IMG/VR virus record: IMGVR_UViG_3300028595_000037
Coordinates: 1 to 34,507 of that record
From: a virus
Reading direction: 5' to 3' (one strand)
Length of the DNA: 34,507 bases
Shown here: one piece after another, positions 21,895 to 29,762 of the stretch
How positions within the stretch are numbered: the first letter of the stretch is position 1
How the letters are laid out: each line of letters opens with the position of its first letter
Made by a program: the position numbers and the translations under genes
The notes under the pieces: generated by a model
The model's input: the letters and a program-made list of their open reading frames with translations, nothing else
What the model was told of the DNA's origin: nothing
Databases searched by the model: none

Positions 21895-22934
21895 TATCCT
21901 AACCCCTTTATAGCAGCTCCAGTCCTAGCAGCACCACCAGCCGCACCAAGTAATGAAGCAAGCTGTCCTAATAATCCAGGATCTGTTGTGGTTGTAGCTC
22001 CAGTAGTAGACATTCCTAAAGCTCCAGTTGTCATTTGGTTCAATCTATCAAGCAAAGCCATCCTCTGTTCTTGAGGAGCAGCTCCAAGCCCCGCTAGTAA
22101 TACTGCCTGCTTTTCTGCCTCACCAATAGTTTTAGCCTTCAATTCTTGTCCTTTTAATCCTAACTCTTCAAAAAACTGCTCTTGGTCTTGACGCATCTCC
22201 AAATCACTTTTAAGCATTCCAGCAGAAAGATCTGCTAAACTAGTCATTCCAAGACGACCTCTTTCAAGCATTTTTTCTTTAGCTTCCATTTCTCTCAATC
22301 TTTCAGTATCAAGCATTTGAGCTCTTGATTGACCAAGTTGAGATAAATAATCACCTTTCAATTTTCCCTCTATAGCTTCTCTAGCAGAACTAAATCTATT
22401 TGGTGAATGCTGAGCTTCTCCTAAAGCATATTCCAATTCTTTTCTCATAGGATCTCTATAAGCTTGATTAAAATAATCTTCAGCTTGTCCTTGATATGCT
22501 GACTTTGGAGTTTCAATTTCACCCCGCAAAAGGCCATAAGCTTCCTCATAAGGACTTCTGCTAACAGGTGCAAGAGCTGCTGCTCTTTCAGTTGCGGATC
22601 TGCCAACATCACCAAAATAATCAGCTAAACCACCGTATCTATCTTCGGCTAAACTTTCTCTATAAACTTCCATCGGATCGTATATATCACCACGCAAAGC
22701 TTCTAATTCTGCCATAGGCTGAGTTGGACTTATGCTGGATAAATACTCTCTAAACAAAACTTGCTGTTCAGGAGTTAAAGTGCTATATTGACCAAGCTGT
22801 TCACCCTCCCCAAATAATACATCAGCAAGAGGGCCACCGCCAAGAGCAGTCCCAGCAAGACCACCTAAAGGACCAAACATTGATCCTAAAACAGCACCAC
22901 CGCCAACGTCTTTTACTTTATCAAAAAAAGCCAT
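21894..22934 (-). CDS. Glycine-rich ejection-type protein
   Basis: A 346-residue protein. The N-terminus is a hydrophobic Gly/Ala stretch (KDVGGGAVLGSMFGPLGGLA, then GTALGGGPLADVLFG), able to insert in a membrane. A long helical middle with many E, R and Q residues follows, and the C-terminus is again Gly/Ala/Thr-rich (GALGMSTTGATTTTDPGLLG). This layout is usual for small podoviral ejection proteins such as P22 gp7-like ones and for many marine podovirus internal proteins. Assignment is by composition and context. Confidence 0.6.
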   Translation of the reverse strand: MAFFDKVKDVGGGAVLGSMFGPLGGLAGTALGGGPLADVLFGEGEQLGQYSTLTPEQQVLFREYLSSISPTQPMAELEALRGDIYDPMEVYRESLAEDRYGGLADYFGDVGRSATERAAALAPVSRSPYEEAYGLLRGEIETPKSAYQGQAEDYFNQAYRDPMRKELEYALGEAQHSPNRFSSAREAIEGKLKGDYLSQLGQSRAQMLDTERLREMEAKEKMLERGRLGMTSLADLSAGMLKSDLEMRQDQEQFFEELGLKGQELKAKTIGEAEKQAVLLAGLGAAPQEQRMALLDRLNQMTTGALGMSTTGATTTTDPGLLGQLASLLGAAGGAARTGAAIKGLG

Positions 22935-24742
22935 TATATACCTCCGTCATTATAACTTAAAATAAAACTTTCTAGTTCAAAATTAGAACTATCTATATTT
23001 GAAAATTGAAATCTAATTTGCTTTCCTCTTTGCATATAATTCAATATAGTCTCTTTATAATATTCTGTTGAATCAGAACTATTGTCAACTGTTATCCAAT
23101 CACTATAATTTTCTCCAAAATCAATAGAAACTCTAAATTTAAAATTATTGCCAACTCCAGTGTTAACTTTATTTACATAAGCTACTATAAGCTCACATAA
23201 AACAAAATCTTGCCTATCATTATTTAAAGCATAATCTTTAGTGGTAAAAGAACTATCAATGTCAACATCTTCATCTTGCTCATAAATAAAATCAAATTTC
23301 AACACATTGCCATCAGTTGTACCAAAAACTCTACGTCGAGTATCTTCATAAAACAACAAGTCATCCCACCTAACTTTTTGAGTCAACATTGTATCCCAAG
23401 TAGTGCTTGTTAATTCATCCCAAGCAGTGGCATTTAATGATAAATAAGGAGACGCACAATAAATATCTTTATCAAAATCCCATTCACCATTCCAAAAATT
23501 CTTCTCATAATTATATACATAGCATATATTTGGATCATCATTATCATCAGTTGGAACACATAAACAATATAGTTTTTTCTCCTCAATTAAAAACGCAAAA
23601 CTTTTCCAAATTTTATCCCTATTTATAGTATTAAAAATTTTATCCCTATAAACTCCACCGACAGGGCTTACAGACAATCCATCAAATAAATATAAATCAT
23701 CTTTACCAAGAAACAATAGCAAGCCACCTATATTTTGTATAGTTCTTTGAGCCTGAGAGCCTATACCATTTATCTTGTTTTGATCTACGTGGAAAGGATC
23801 GGCATTCCCACCGCCAACTTTCCCAGTTAATAAAGTTATGCTAGACTTCTTGAAAACAGCAATCTGATCTCTAACACTTGCAAAACCCTCAATAGGCTCA
23901 CTAGTATCTAGCAAATCAACATAATAACCATCCCAAGTTTCAAAAGCTCCAGCATTAGTAAACTCTATTCTCTGTGTATATTCATTTGAACCATCAATAA
24001 TATTTCCAGCCAATAAATGCTCAAATCCAACTGAACCAGAAAAATGTAAATATTTAGCTTTTGGAGGTGAACCCCCTAAATCCTCAATTTGTAAATCATT
24101 AGTTATTTTCTTTATATTATCTTGCCCATTTGTAAAGACTATAATTTTATCACCAGTTGCATCATCAAAAGGATAAGCATAACTTATATAATCAGAATCT
24201 CTTAGGCAATATCGAAGCACATAAGGCTCTGAAGTGCCTGTAGTAATAGGCTCAGCTAAAGTTAATTGAGAAGACGAATCTATACTTTCTACAACTCTCC
24301 AAGCATAGTTTATATTTTCAGGATCAGTAGTTCCTATCTTTATTGCATAAGTATTTAAAGCATCTTTTGTAGTATCCCAAGTCACCCCAGATCCCGTTAT
24401 CACAGTCACAGAGGCTCCTGTAGGATTTATAGTCCCAGTGCTATCCAATTCAGTCATGAAAGAAAGCTCAAAAGTTTCTAAATTGTACTCAAAAACATCT
24501 TTAATCGTAAAAATAATTAAATATTTAGTTCCATCTAACTTTTCAAAAAAAATAATTTCTATTATTTTTTCTTTAAGTTGCAATGGAAGCCCAACACCTA
24601 TCTCGGCAGTTCCATACCTTCGAACTAATTTTAAATCATCTATAATAAGATTTATAGCTTCAGTTAAAGATTCATCATCAATAAGCCTAGGGGATAAATT
24701 AAAATTAACACCTTTAAAAAATGGAACTTTATAATATTTCAT
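22934..24742 (-). CDS. Tail hub / DNA stabilisation protein (P22 gp10-like)
   Basis: A 602-residue, beta-rich protein starting MKYYKVPFFKGVNFNLSPRL, then a LIDDESLTEAINLI segment and RRYGTAEIG. This opening, with P-x-x-x-G followed by repeated beta-strands with conserved DGL, G-R-V-F-G-T and W-x-x-D elements (for example YLFDGLSVSPVGGVYRDKIF and TRRRVFGTTDGNVLKFDF), is usual for P22 gp10-type stabilisation proteins, which plug the tail after packaging. It is encoded next to the adaptor and the collar fibre, as expected. The family link is by pattern and order, without a search. Confidence 0.7.
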   Translation of the reverse strand: MKYYKVPFFKGVNFNLSPRLIDDESLTEAINLIIDDLKLVRRYGTAEIGVGLPLQLKEKIIEIIFFEKLDGTKYLIIFTIKDVFEYNLETFELSFMTELDSTGTINPTGASVTVITGSGVTWDTTKDALNTYAIKIGTTDPENINYAWRVVESIDSSSQLTLAEPITTGTSEPYVLRYCLRDSDYISYAYPFDDATGDKIIVFTNGQDNIKKITNDLQIEDLGGSPPKAKYLHFSGSVGFEHLLAGNIIDGSNEYTQRIEFTNAGAFETWDGYYVDLLDTSEPIEGFASVRDQIAVFKKSSITLLTGKVGGGNADPFHVDQNKINGIGSQAQRTIQNIGGLLLFLGKDDLYLFDGLSVSPVGGVYRDKIFNTINRDKIWKSFAFLIEEKKLYCLCVPTDDNDDPNICYVYNYEKNFWNGEWDFDKDIYCASPYLSLNATAWDELTSTTWDTMLTQKVRWDDLLFYEDTRRRVFGTTDGNVLKFDFIYEQDEDVDIDSSFTTKDYALNNDRQDFVLCELIVAYVNKVNTGVGNNFKFRVSIDFGENYSDWITVDNSSDSTEYYKETILNYMQRGKQIRFQFSNIDSSNFELESFILSYNDGGI

Positions 24743-25116
24743 GTTCTAGGCCTCATTACAATCCAATAACCATAGCTACCAACTCCGAAAGAAACTTGGA
24801 CTTGATTATACTCACCGCCAGAACTTAACAAAGTACAATCTTTAACATAAATTGGAGCAATTGAAGTAGCCCACGATTCAGATAGATTATAAGTATTAGA
24901 CTCAAATCCATAGCCACACTCTATAACAAAATCACTAATTTCAGAAGTAGAAGTTAGATTATGAAAATAAAATTTATCAATAGATATAGAATTTAAAAAT
25001 TCATCATAAGTATCACTAAATTTTTTTTCTATTATCTTGTAAAGATCCCTAAACGCTTTATTTTTATCAGGGTGAGGAATATGAGGAAAATATGTTTGCC
25101 TTTCTAATACTTTCAT
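24739..25116 (-). CDS. Hypothetical tail-region protein, 125 aa
   Basis: A soluble 125-residue protein, MKVLERQTYFPHIPHPDKNK, with a helical first half and a beta-rich second half (EYNQVQVSFGVGSYGYWIVM). It overlaps both neighbours by four bases. Location between a collar-fibre block and the tail hub suggests a minor virion protein or tail accessory. A TCACCGCC motif lies in its Gly-Gly-Glu codons (24812). No family is recognised. Confidence 0.6.
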   Translation of the reverse strand: MKVLERQTYFPHIPHPDKNKAFRDLYKIIEKKFSDTYDEFLNSISIDKFYFHNLTSTSEISDFVIECGYGFESNTYNLSESWATSIAPIYVKDCTLLSSGGEYNQVQVSFGVGSYGYWIVMRPRT

Positions 25117-25352
25117 TTTTTATCCAATTTAATTTCTTGTTTAGCCTCAGATTCCATTCTTTCTTTTATGCAAAAAAACCTTTCCTTGCTAAACTTAAAA
25201 GAATAATATAAAGGAATTTCAATTCTTGTTTCATCCTCTAAAATAAAAAAACGATGGGAATTATTTTCTACTATCCCATCACCTTTTACTTTCTTTAATT
25301 TACTCCAAAAAGAACTATCTTTGTCTTTATATTTAACAGTATAAGTTATCAC
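25113..25352 (-). CDS. Small hypothetical tail-region protein, 79 aa
   Basis: A 79-residue basic protein, MITYTVKYKDKDSSFWSKLK, with predicted beta-strands (HRFFILEDETRIEIPLYYSF) and a lysine-rich end. Both its ends overlap neighbouring genes by four bases (ATGA), so it is firmly embedded in the late operon. No family is recognised. Confidence 0.6.
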   Translation of the reverse strand: MITYTVKYKDKDSSFWSKLKKVKGDGIVENNSHRFFILEDETRIEIPLYYSFKFSKERFFCIKERMESEAKQEIKLDKK

Positions 25353-26170
25353 TTAATCCTCATAATATATTTACAAGATAAATATTTAGGAATATTGTTA
25401 AAAGCTGTAGCAGAACCAACAGAGCTAGTTGTTCCTGAATATGTATGAGTATGCACAGTGCTTTCTCCCCCTGAAGTAACAGCAAAAGAATGCAAATGGT
25501 CACCACTTGAATGCGTATGATCATTCTCAGTACTACTCCTCCCTGCTCCTAGAGAAGAAGAAGACAAACCATTTAACTCATAACTATTATCCCCGGCAGA
25601 GTCGCCATTTTTATAAGATAAATATTGCCCAAGACCAATAGTTGTATTTGATGTAGTATCATAATCAACAGTATAATGATAATGACCTCCAGCAGCAGTT
25701 GTTTCTTGACCGCCTTGTGTCGCAGTATTCCCAGACACAGAATGAGTATGAGAAACATTATTATTAGAACTTGTGCCAGAAAAAGTATGAGCATGTGAAG
25801 GAAGATTTGCCTCAATTAAAGTTGTAGTGCCATCACCTAAATTACCATAAGCAGTATCACCCATTAAAAAACGATCATCAGTTAAATTGGGTAAATATCT
25901 GCTTGCTCCATTAAATATAGAGCTGTCACTGTCATTCACCGCCGAGCCATCACAAATCTCATAGTTATCTTCCAAAGTTAAAGAAACTTCAGTGAAAGTC
26001 CCATTAGAACCATCAGCAAAATAACCGGGCAAATAAGAAATTATACTGCCAACTGGAGGGATCATAGGCTCAACCATATCTAAAATATAAGCCTTAATAT
26101 CCCTAAGCTCACCCGCACCATTCCCTACATAATCACTATCTAACGGCAAAGTTTTATTTAAAGTAGTCAT
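25349..26170 (-). CDS. Short tail fibre with collar domain
   Basis: A 273-residue fibre protein. The N-terminus (TTLNKTLPLDSDYVGNGAGE) probably attaches to the tail, and residues 36-100 form a tail-collar domain: PPVGSIISYLPGYFADGSNG, WEICDG-like EICDGSAVNDSDSSIFNG and DDRFLMGDTAYG. The rest is rich in H-x-H motifs (LPSHAHTFSG, SHTHSVSG, DHTHSSGDHLH, HTHTYSG). In T4 gp12- and lambda gpH-like trimeric tips, H-x-H motifs bind iron along the trimer axis. It ends with the usual NNIPKYLSCKYIMRIK. It is probably a secondary receptor-binding fibre. A TCACCGCC motif lies at 25936. Confidence 0.85.
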   Translation of the reverse strand: MTTLNKTLPLDSDYVGNGAGELRDIKAYILDMVEPMIPPVGSIISYLPGYFADGSNGTFTEVSLTLEDNYEICDGSAVNDSDSSIFNGASRYLPNLTDDRFLMGDTAYGNLGDGTTTLIEANLPSHAHTFSGTSSNNNVSHTHSVSGNTATQGGQETTAAGGHYHYTVDYDTTSNTTIGLGQYLSYKNGDSAGDNSYELNGLSSSSLGAGRSSTENDHTHSSGDHLHSFAVTSGGESTVHTHTYSGTTSSVGSATAFNNIPKYLSCKYIMRIK

Positions 26171-26180
26171 CTAAATACCC

Positions 26181-26804
26181 CTAATAACTATATTCTTTAT
26201 TGTATCTCTGTCTTCTATCCCTGTCCTCTTCTCTTAAAGACTCTAAATCTTCTAAATAATTATTCTTGTAAATATTACTTAAATCAAATTCTTTCTTAAT
26301 TTGCATGAAATAACTTATAGCTAAATCCTTAATAGCATCACCCGCATAAATAGTTAAATCATTTTCATCCGCATCATCAGATAAAGCTGGGAAAAACTTA
26401 AAATATACTAACTTTAAATCTTTCGCTGCATTAGGAGTCGGTGAAAATATAAGCTGATTACCCTCAACCTTATATTCAGAAGCATATTCAGCTTCATCAG
26501 AAGAAGTAAAATCAGATTCACCGCCGATATACTCTAAGTCAATATTATAATTCCCCTCTGCATCTGCATATCTTAAACTTATTAACTTTTTTAAATCAGA
26601 TACATCTTTAGTATTAACGCCAGAAGTAGTGGAAAATTCTTCCTCTTCCCTCATGAACCAATAGTTATAATCACGTTGGATCTTCTTGCAAGCCCTATTT
26701 ATCGTGCCAAATTCACCCTTCAAAATAGTTGAAGCACTACTTGGAGGAGTAGAGTCTTGCCAAATTTCTGCTACTATAAGATTGTATATTTCTAAAAAAG
26801 TCAT
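26181..26804 (-). CDS. Head-to-tail adaptor (P22 gp4-like)
   Basis: A 207-residue protein, mostly helical, starting MTFLEIYNLIVAEIWQDS. It has the usual INRACKKIQRDYNYWFMREE segment (N-terminal helices packing onto the portal), a beta region (NYNIDLEYIGGESDF to LIFSPTPNAAKDLKLVYFKF) and a final helix (LEDLESLREEDRDRRQRYNK). Order, length and the W-x-F-x-x-E/R then P-x-P motifs match podoviral gp4-like adaptor rings. It connects the portal ring to the tail hub. The GGAG ribosome-binding site is clear. Confidence 0.75.
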   Translation of the reverse strand: MTFLEIYNLIVAEIWQDSTPPSSASTILKGEFGTINRACKKIQRDYNYWFMREEEEFSTTSGVNTKDVSDLKKLISLRYADAEGNYNIDLEYIGGESDFTSSDEAEYASEYKVEGNQLIFSPTPNAAKDLKLVYFKFFPALSDDADENDLTIYAGDAIKDLAISYFMQIKKEFDLSNIYKNNYLEDLESLREEDRDRRQRYNKEYSY

Positions 26805-26817
26805 TTATATCTCCTAT

Positions 26818-27204
26818 TTAAAGATTTTCAATCTCCTTCTCTAAATCTTTTAATTCAGTATTCACTTTCTTCTTATTTTGTCCTCTTTTAGAAGCTTTTT
26901 TGTCAACTTCAGCTTCAGCTTTAATGTCTTCAGCTAACTTCTCAACTTCACTAGGCTTATCAATTACTATCTCATCTTTAATCTCTTCAACCAAAAATCT
27001 ATGCACAATCTCATAGTCCAATCCTTTAGTCGCAGTCACTTCTCCGGAAAGATATTTATTGTAAAAAGCCCCACGTAAAATAGCAACCTGAGAATCAGTT
27101 AATTCTACAATAGAATTATTTTTAAAAGTTTTACGTTGACCATTTAAATTAATAACAACATCACTGTTATCTTTCTCTAATCTTATAACTTTGTATTTCT
27201 TCAT
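26818..27204 (-). CDS. Hypothetical head-region protein, 128 aa
   Basis: A 128-residue protein. The first 70 residues look beta-rich (MKKYKVIRLEKDNSDVVINL), and the rest is a charged helix (VEKLAEDIKAEAEVDKKASK to LKDLEKEIENL). Located between capsid and adaptor genes, it may be a head-tail joining or capsid-associated protein. It starts after a strong AAGGAG and a stable hairpin that separates it from the capsid gene. No family is recognised. Confidence 0.6.
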   Translation of the reverse strand: MKKYKVIRLEKDNSDVVINLNGQRKTFKNNSIVELTDSQVAILRGAFYNKYLSGEVTATKGLDYEIVHRFLVEEIKDEIVIDKPSEVEKLAEDIKAEAEVDKKASKRGQNKKKVNTELKDLEKEIENL

Positions 27205-27220
27205 TTTTTCTCCTTTTTTA

Positions 27221-27254
27221 AGGCTATAGGGGGATTTTACTCCCCCATTGGCCT
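27221..27254 (-). other. Stable hairpin after the capsid gene
   Basis: AGGC (27221-27224) and GGGGGA (27229-27234) pair with TCCCCC (27241-27246) and GCCT (27251-27254), with an internal 4+4 loop and a 6-base apical loop. In the transcribed (minus) direction no T-run follows, only TTAAAAAAGGAG, so it does not look like an intrinsic terminator. It may protect the 3' end of the capsid message or set the expression ratio of capsid to downstream genes. Confidence 0.55.
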
Positions 27255-27267
27255 AAATTAAATTTAA

Positions 27268-28284
27268 TTATGCAGTAACACCTACATCATATCTTATCAT
27301 GTTACTTTCATTTAATAACTGTAAGTCAGTGTAAGCTTTCCACGCCCAAGTTCCAAATAATCTTGTAGCAGAACTAGTATTATCATTTTTATCAGTAATT
27401 ATAACTTCAACGTTACCATGCTCAGTCGGAGTTCCAACTTTAAGCGGAGTAATGCCATAAGCATCTTTACCAAAAATAAATATAGAGTGTACGTCAACTT
27501 TGCTTCCACCGTCAGAAGCAAGACCAGTCGTTCCAACATCTCCACCTGCATCTACAACAGATTTAGCATTATCACTCATTACAAATCTAATTTGTCCCAA
27601 AGAACCTACTTCGTTGGCTTCCATTATAGTAGTATCTGAATATTCGGCAGCATATTTCCAACCAGTTAATTTTACTAAATCATAATATATAGAAGGTGAA
27701 ATAATACCAAAATAAGCAGGTAATACTATTTTAGTTCCAACTCCATCACTTGCCATCGAAGGCTTTGGACTCCAAAATTTAGCCTTATTCACTAGCAAAG
27801 ATCTTGTAATTTTATCAAGATCAGCAGTAGCAACTCCAGATACAATGTCAGTTTTAGCCGCTACGCCACCAGCATAATAAACGCTAGTAGTAGCAAAAAG
27901 CTTTTCACGATACAAAGAATCTAAAGTCAAAGAAGCTTGATCTCTTAAAAGATTTAAAGTTTCAACAGTTAAATGATCTTTTTCAGTATACTGTAATTGA
28001 TCTTTAATTGCCACAACTCCGCCATAACTTACAAGCTCACCAGCAACATCAGTTACAGAAAGTTGAACTGCTGTTGGATCTGTTATAGAATCTTTTGCTA
28101 TTAAAGAACCTGCTGCTAACGCATTATAACGTCTATATTTAGGTGCATCAGACTCATGCAACGGCATTTGAGATTTTTGTCCAAATAAACTATGGACTAA
28201 TTTAGGATTATTCCTAGGTAATAAAGTTGGGACTAACCAATTCGCTTGAAAGTTAGCCACTTGAGTTTTAGTTGTTGTTGCCAT
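27268..28284 (-). CDS. Major capsid protein (N4-gp56 family)
   Basis: A 338-residue major capsid protein. It starts MATTTKTQVANFQANWLVPT and contains DAPKYRRYNALAAGSLI, then ELVSYGGVVAIKDQLQYTEK, LNLLRDQASLTLDSLYREKL, and a C-terminal VEVIITDKNDNT to FGTWAWKAYTDLQLLNESNM. These follow the HK97-fold N4-gp56-type pattern. It comes directly after the scaffold gene and has an AGAGGAG ribosome-binding site; it should be the most abundant virion protein. A hairpin follows the stop. Confidence 0.88.
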   Translation of the reverse strand: MATTTKTQVANFQANWLVPTLLPRNNPKLVHSLFGQKSQMPLHESDAPKYRRYNALAAGSLIAKDSITDPTAVQLSVTDVAGELVSYGGVVAIKDQLQYTEKDHLTVETLNLLRDQASLTLDSLYREKLFATTSVYYAGGVAAKTDIVSGVATADLDKITRSLLVNKAKFWSPKPSMASDGVGTKIVLPAYFGIISPSIYYDLVKLTGWKYAAEYSDTTIMEANEVGSLGQIRFVMSDNAKSVVDAGGDVGTTGLASDGGSKVDVHSIFIFGKDAYGITPLKVGTPTEHGNVEVIITDKNDNTSSATRLFGTWAWKAYTDLQLLNESNMIRYDVGVTA

Positions 28285-28304
28285 ATCGCTCCTCTAGTTA
28301 CTGA

Positions 28305-28982
28305 TTAAAAATCCAAAGACTGCAAATATAAATATTTTTGATCTGGAGTCATATTATCAGTAACATTTCCTTTCTTGTTAGATTCTCCACCACCCGAACT
28401 TGCGAGCGAAGGAGTTTTGTTTAGATTATCACTAATCTTGTTTGCAATATTCTCCTTAGCTTTAGCCTCTCTCTGTTTAATATAATCAGGATGAGAAGAC
28501 CCTACACGGTAAAGCAAACTATAAGGATTTTTAGAATTTAAAATATCATTCGTCAATTCAGGATCTTTTTCTGCTAATTGCATCGCATACTTTTTTACCT
28601 CTTCAAAATCAGGATGCTGAGCAACAAAAGCTTTCCCACGATCAATAATCATCTGCTTCTGACGAGCTTCTCTCTCTTTCTGTAATTCCTTCTCTAGTTT
28701 ACTAACCTTGTCTTCAACCAAAGAATTAACATCCCTAAAATTAGGAATATCATCTTCAAGATAAGTCTTTTCAGGCTCTTTTGTCTCCACCCGCTCTTCT
28801 GCTTTTTGTTTAAAATAAGCATTCTGAGCTTGTAAATCCTTCAAAACCTCATCCCTCTCTTTTAAAGCAGACTCAAGACTGCTAATTTTTTCGTTCACTT
28901 CCGAAATAGCATTATTAGAAGATTCAATATTTTCTTCTACGGCTGCTTCTTGCTGAACATTTTCTTCTACTTGAGTATCCAT
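28305..28982 (-). CDS. Scaffolding protein
   Basis: A 225-residue acidic protein. The N-terminal two thirds are a predicted coiled coil (ISSLESALKERDEVLKDLQA, then VEDKVSKLEKELQKEREARQ), followed by a helical domain (FVAQHPDFEEVKKYAMQLAE) and a flexible tail. The charge, the coiled coil and the place immediately before the capsid gene are typical of podoviral scaffolds, which guide procapsid assembly and then leave. No protease motif is visible. Confidence 0.78.
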   Translation of the reverse strand: MDTQVEENVQQEAAVEENIESSNNAISEVNEKISSLESALKERDEVLKDLQAQNAYFKQKAEERVETKEPEKTYLEDDIPNFRDVNSLVEDKVSKLEKELQKEREARQKQMIIDRGKAFVAQHPDFEEVKKYAMQLAEKDPELTNDILNSKNPYSLLYRVGSSHPDYIKQREAKAKENIANKISDNLNKTPSLASSGGGESNKKGNVTDNMTPDQKYLYLQSLDF

Positions 28983-29008
28983 TTAATTACTCCTATTAAA
29001 AATATATT

Positions 29009-29284
29009 TTAAACGTAGCTAGATGCCCATGTTGGCACATCATTGCTAGTGCTTAAAGTCTCAATCTTCACCGCTTTACCAGCAGCATTATAAGAAATTT
29101 TAAGATCAACCCAAATTTCTTCTTTGACATCAGAATCCCTATACTTAACAAATCTACTTGCGATTCTCTTTGTACTATCAACTACCATATCAGTATCTTC
29201 CAAGATTACTCTATCATTTAAAGCATCTTCAATACTAACAGGAAGTTTATTAGCAAAAATATCTCCTAAAAGATTTATAGCCAT
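29009..29284 (-). CDS. Small hypothetical head-region protein, 91 aa
   Basis: A 91-residue protein, MAINLLGDIFANKLPVSIED, mostly beta-rich in its second half (EEIWVDLKISYNAAGKAVKI). It shares one base with the preceding gene and lies just before the scaffold. It could be a capsid decoration or head-completion protein, by position only. A TCACCG motif lies at 29068. Confidence 0.55.
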   Translation of the reverse strand: MAINLLGDIFANKLPVSIEDALNDRVILEDTDMVVDSTKRIASRFVKYRDSDVKEEIWVDLKISYNAAGKAVKIETLSTSNDVPTWASSYV

Positions 29285-29751
29285 TATAATTCCTCCATTT
29301 TTTTATTAAAATCATTTATAATTTCTTTACCTTGGTTTTTTAATATTATATTATCTAATCCAAAATAATCAACCCAGCATTTTAATTCATCATGCTTAAC
29401 TACATCAGGTCTATTTCCACTTTTCCCAATCCATCCAATTTTCAATAATACCTTACTATTCCCAATATCAAAAAAATGACAATACTCACTCCATTTTTTA
29501 CTTATATCGATAGAATCACCGTCATCATTATACTCAACAATCCTAGAATTTATGAAACTTTCAGGCACAACTTCACCCAAAAAACTTTTAGGCTTTTCTA
29601 CAAACCCAATAAAACCCTCAAATTTTGCACCATCATTCCATAACTTAATAAAATCTTCAGGCATAATTCCTGCTTTTATTTTATCCGCTATAACAAAATC
29701 TTTTATAAGACTTTTATCTCTCATTTCTGTTGTTATTATATCAACTGCCAT
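29284..29751 (-). CDS. Hypothetical head-region protein, 155 aa
   Basis: A 155-residue soluble protein, MAVDIITTEMRDKSLIKDFV, with no recognised family. It contains a G-F-x-G-F-V and several W/Y residues (WSEYCHFFDIGNSKVLLKIG). Placed between the adhesin and the small head gene, it may be a structural accessory. AGGAG lies upstream of the ATG. A TCACCG motif lies at 29516 in Asp-Gly-Asp codons. Confidence 0.55.
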   Translation of the reverse strand: MAVDIITTEMRDKSLIKDFVIADKIKAGIMPEDFIKLWNDGAKFEGFIGFVEKPKSFLGEVVPESFINSRIVEYNDDGDSIDISKKWSEYCHFFDIGNSKVLLKIGWIGKSGNRPDVVKHDELKCWVDYFGLDNIILKNQGKEIINDFNKKMEEL

Positions 29752-29762
29752 AATTTTTCTCC

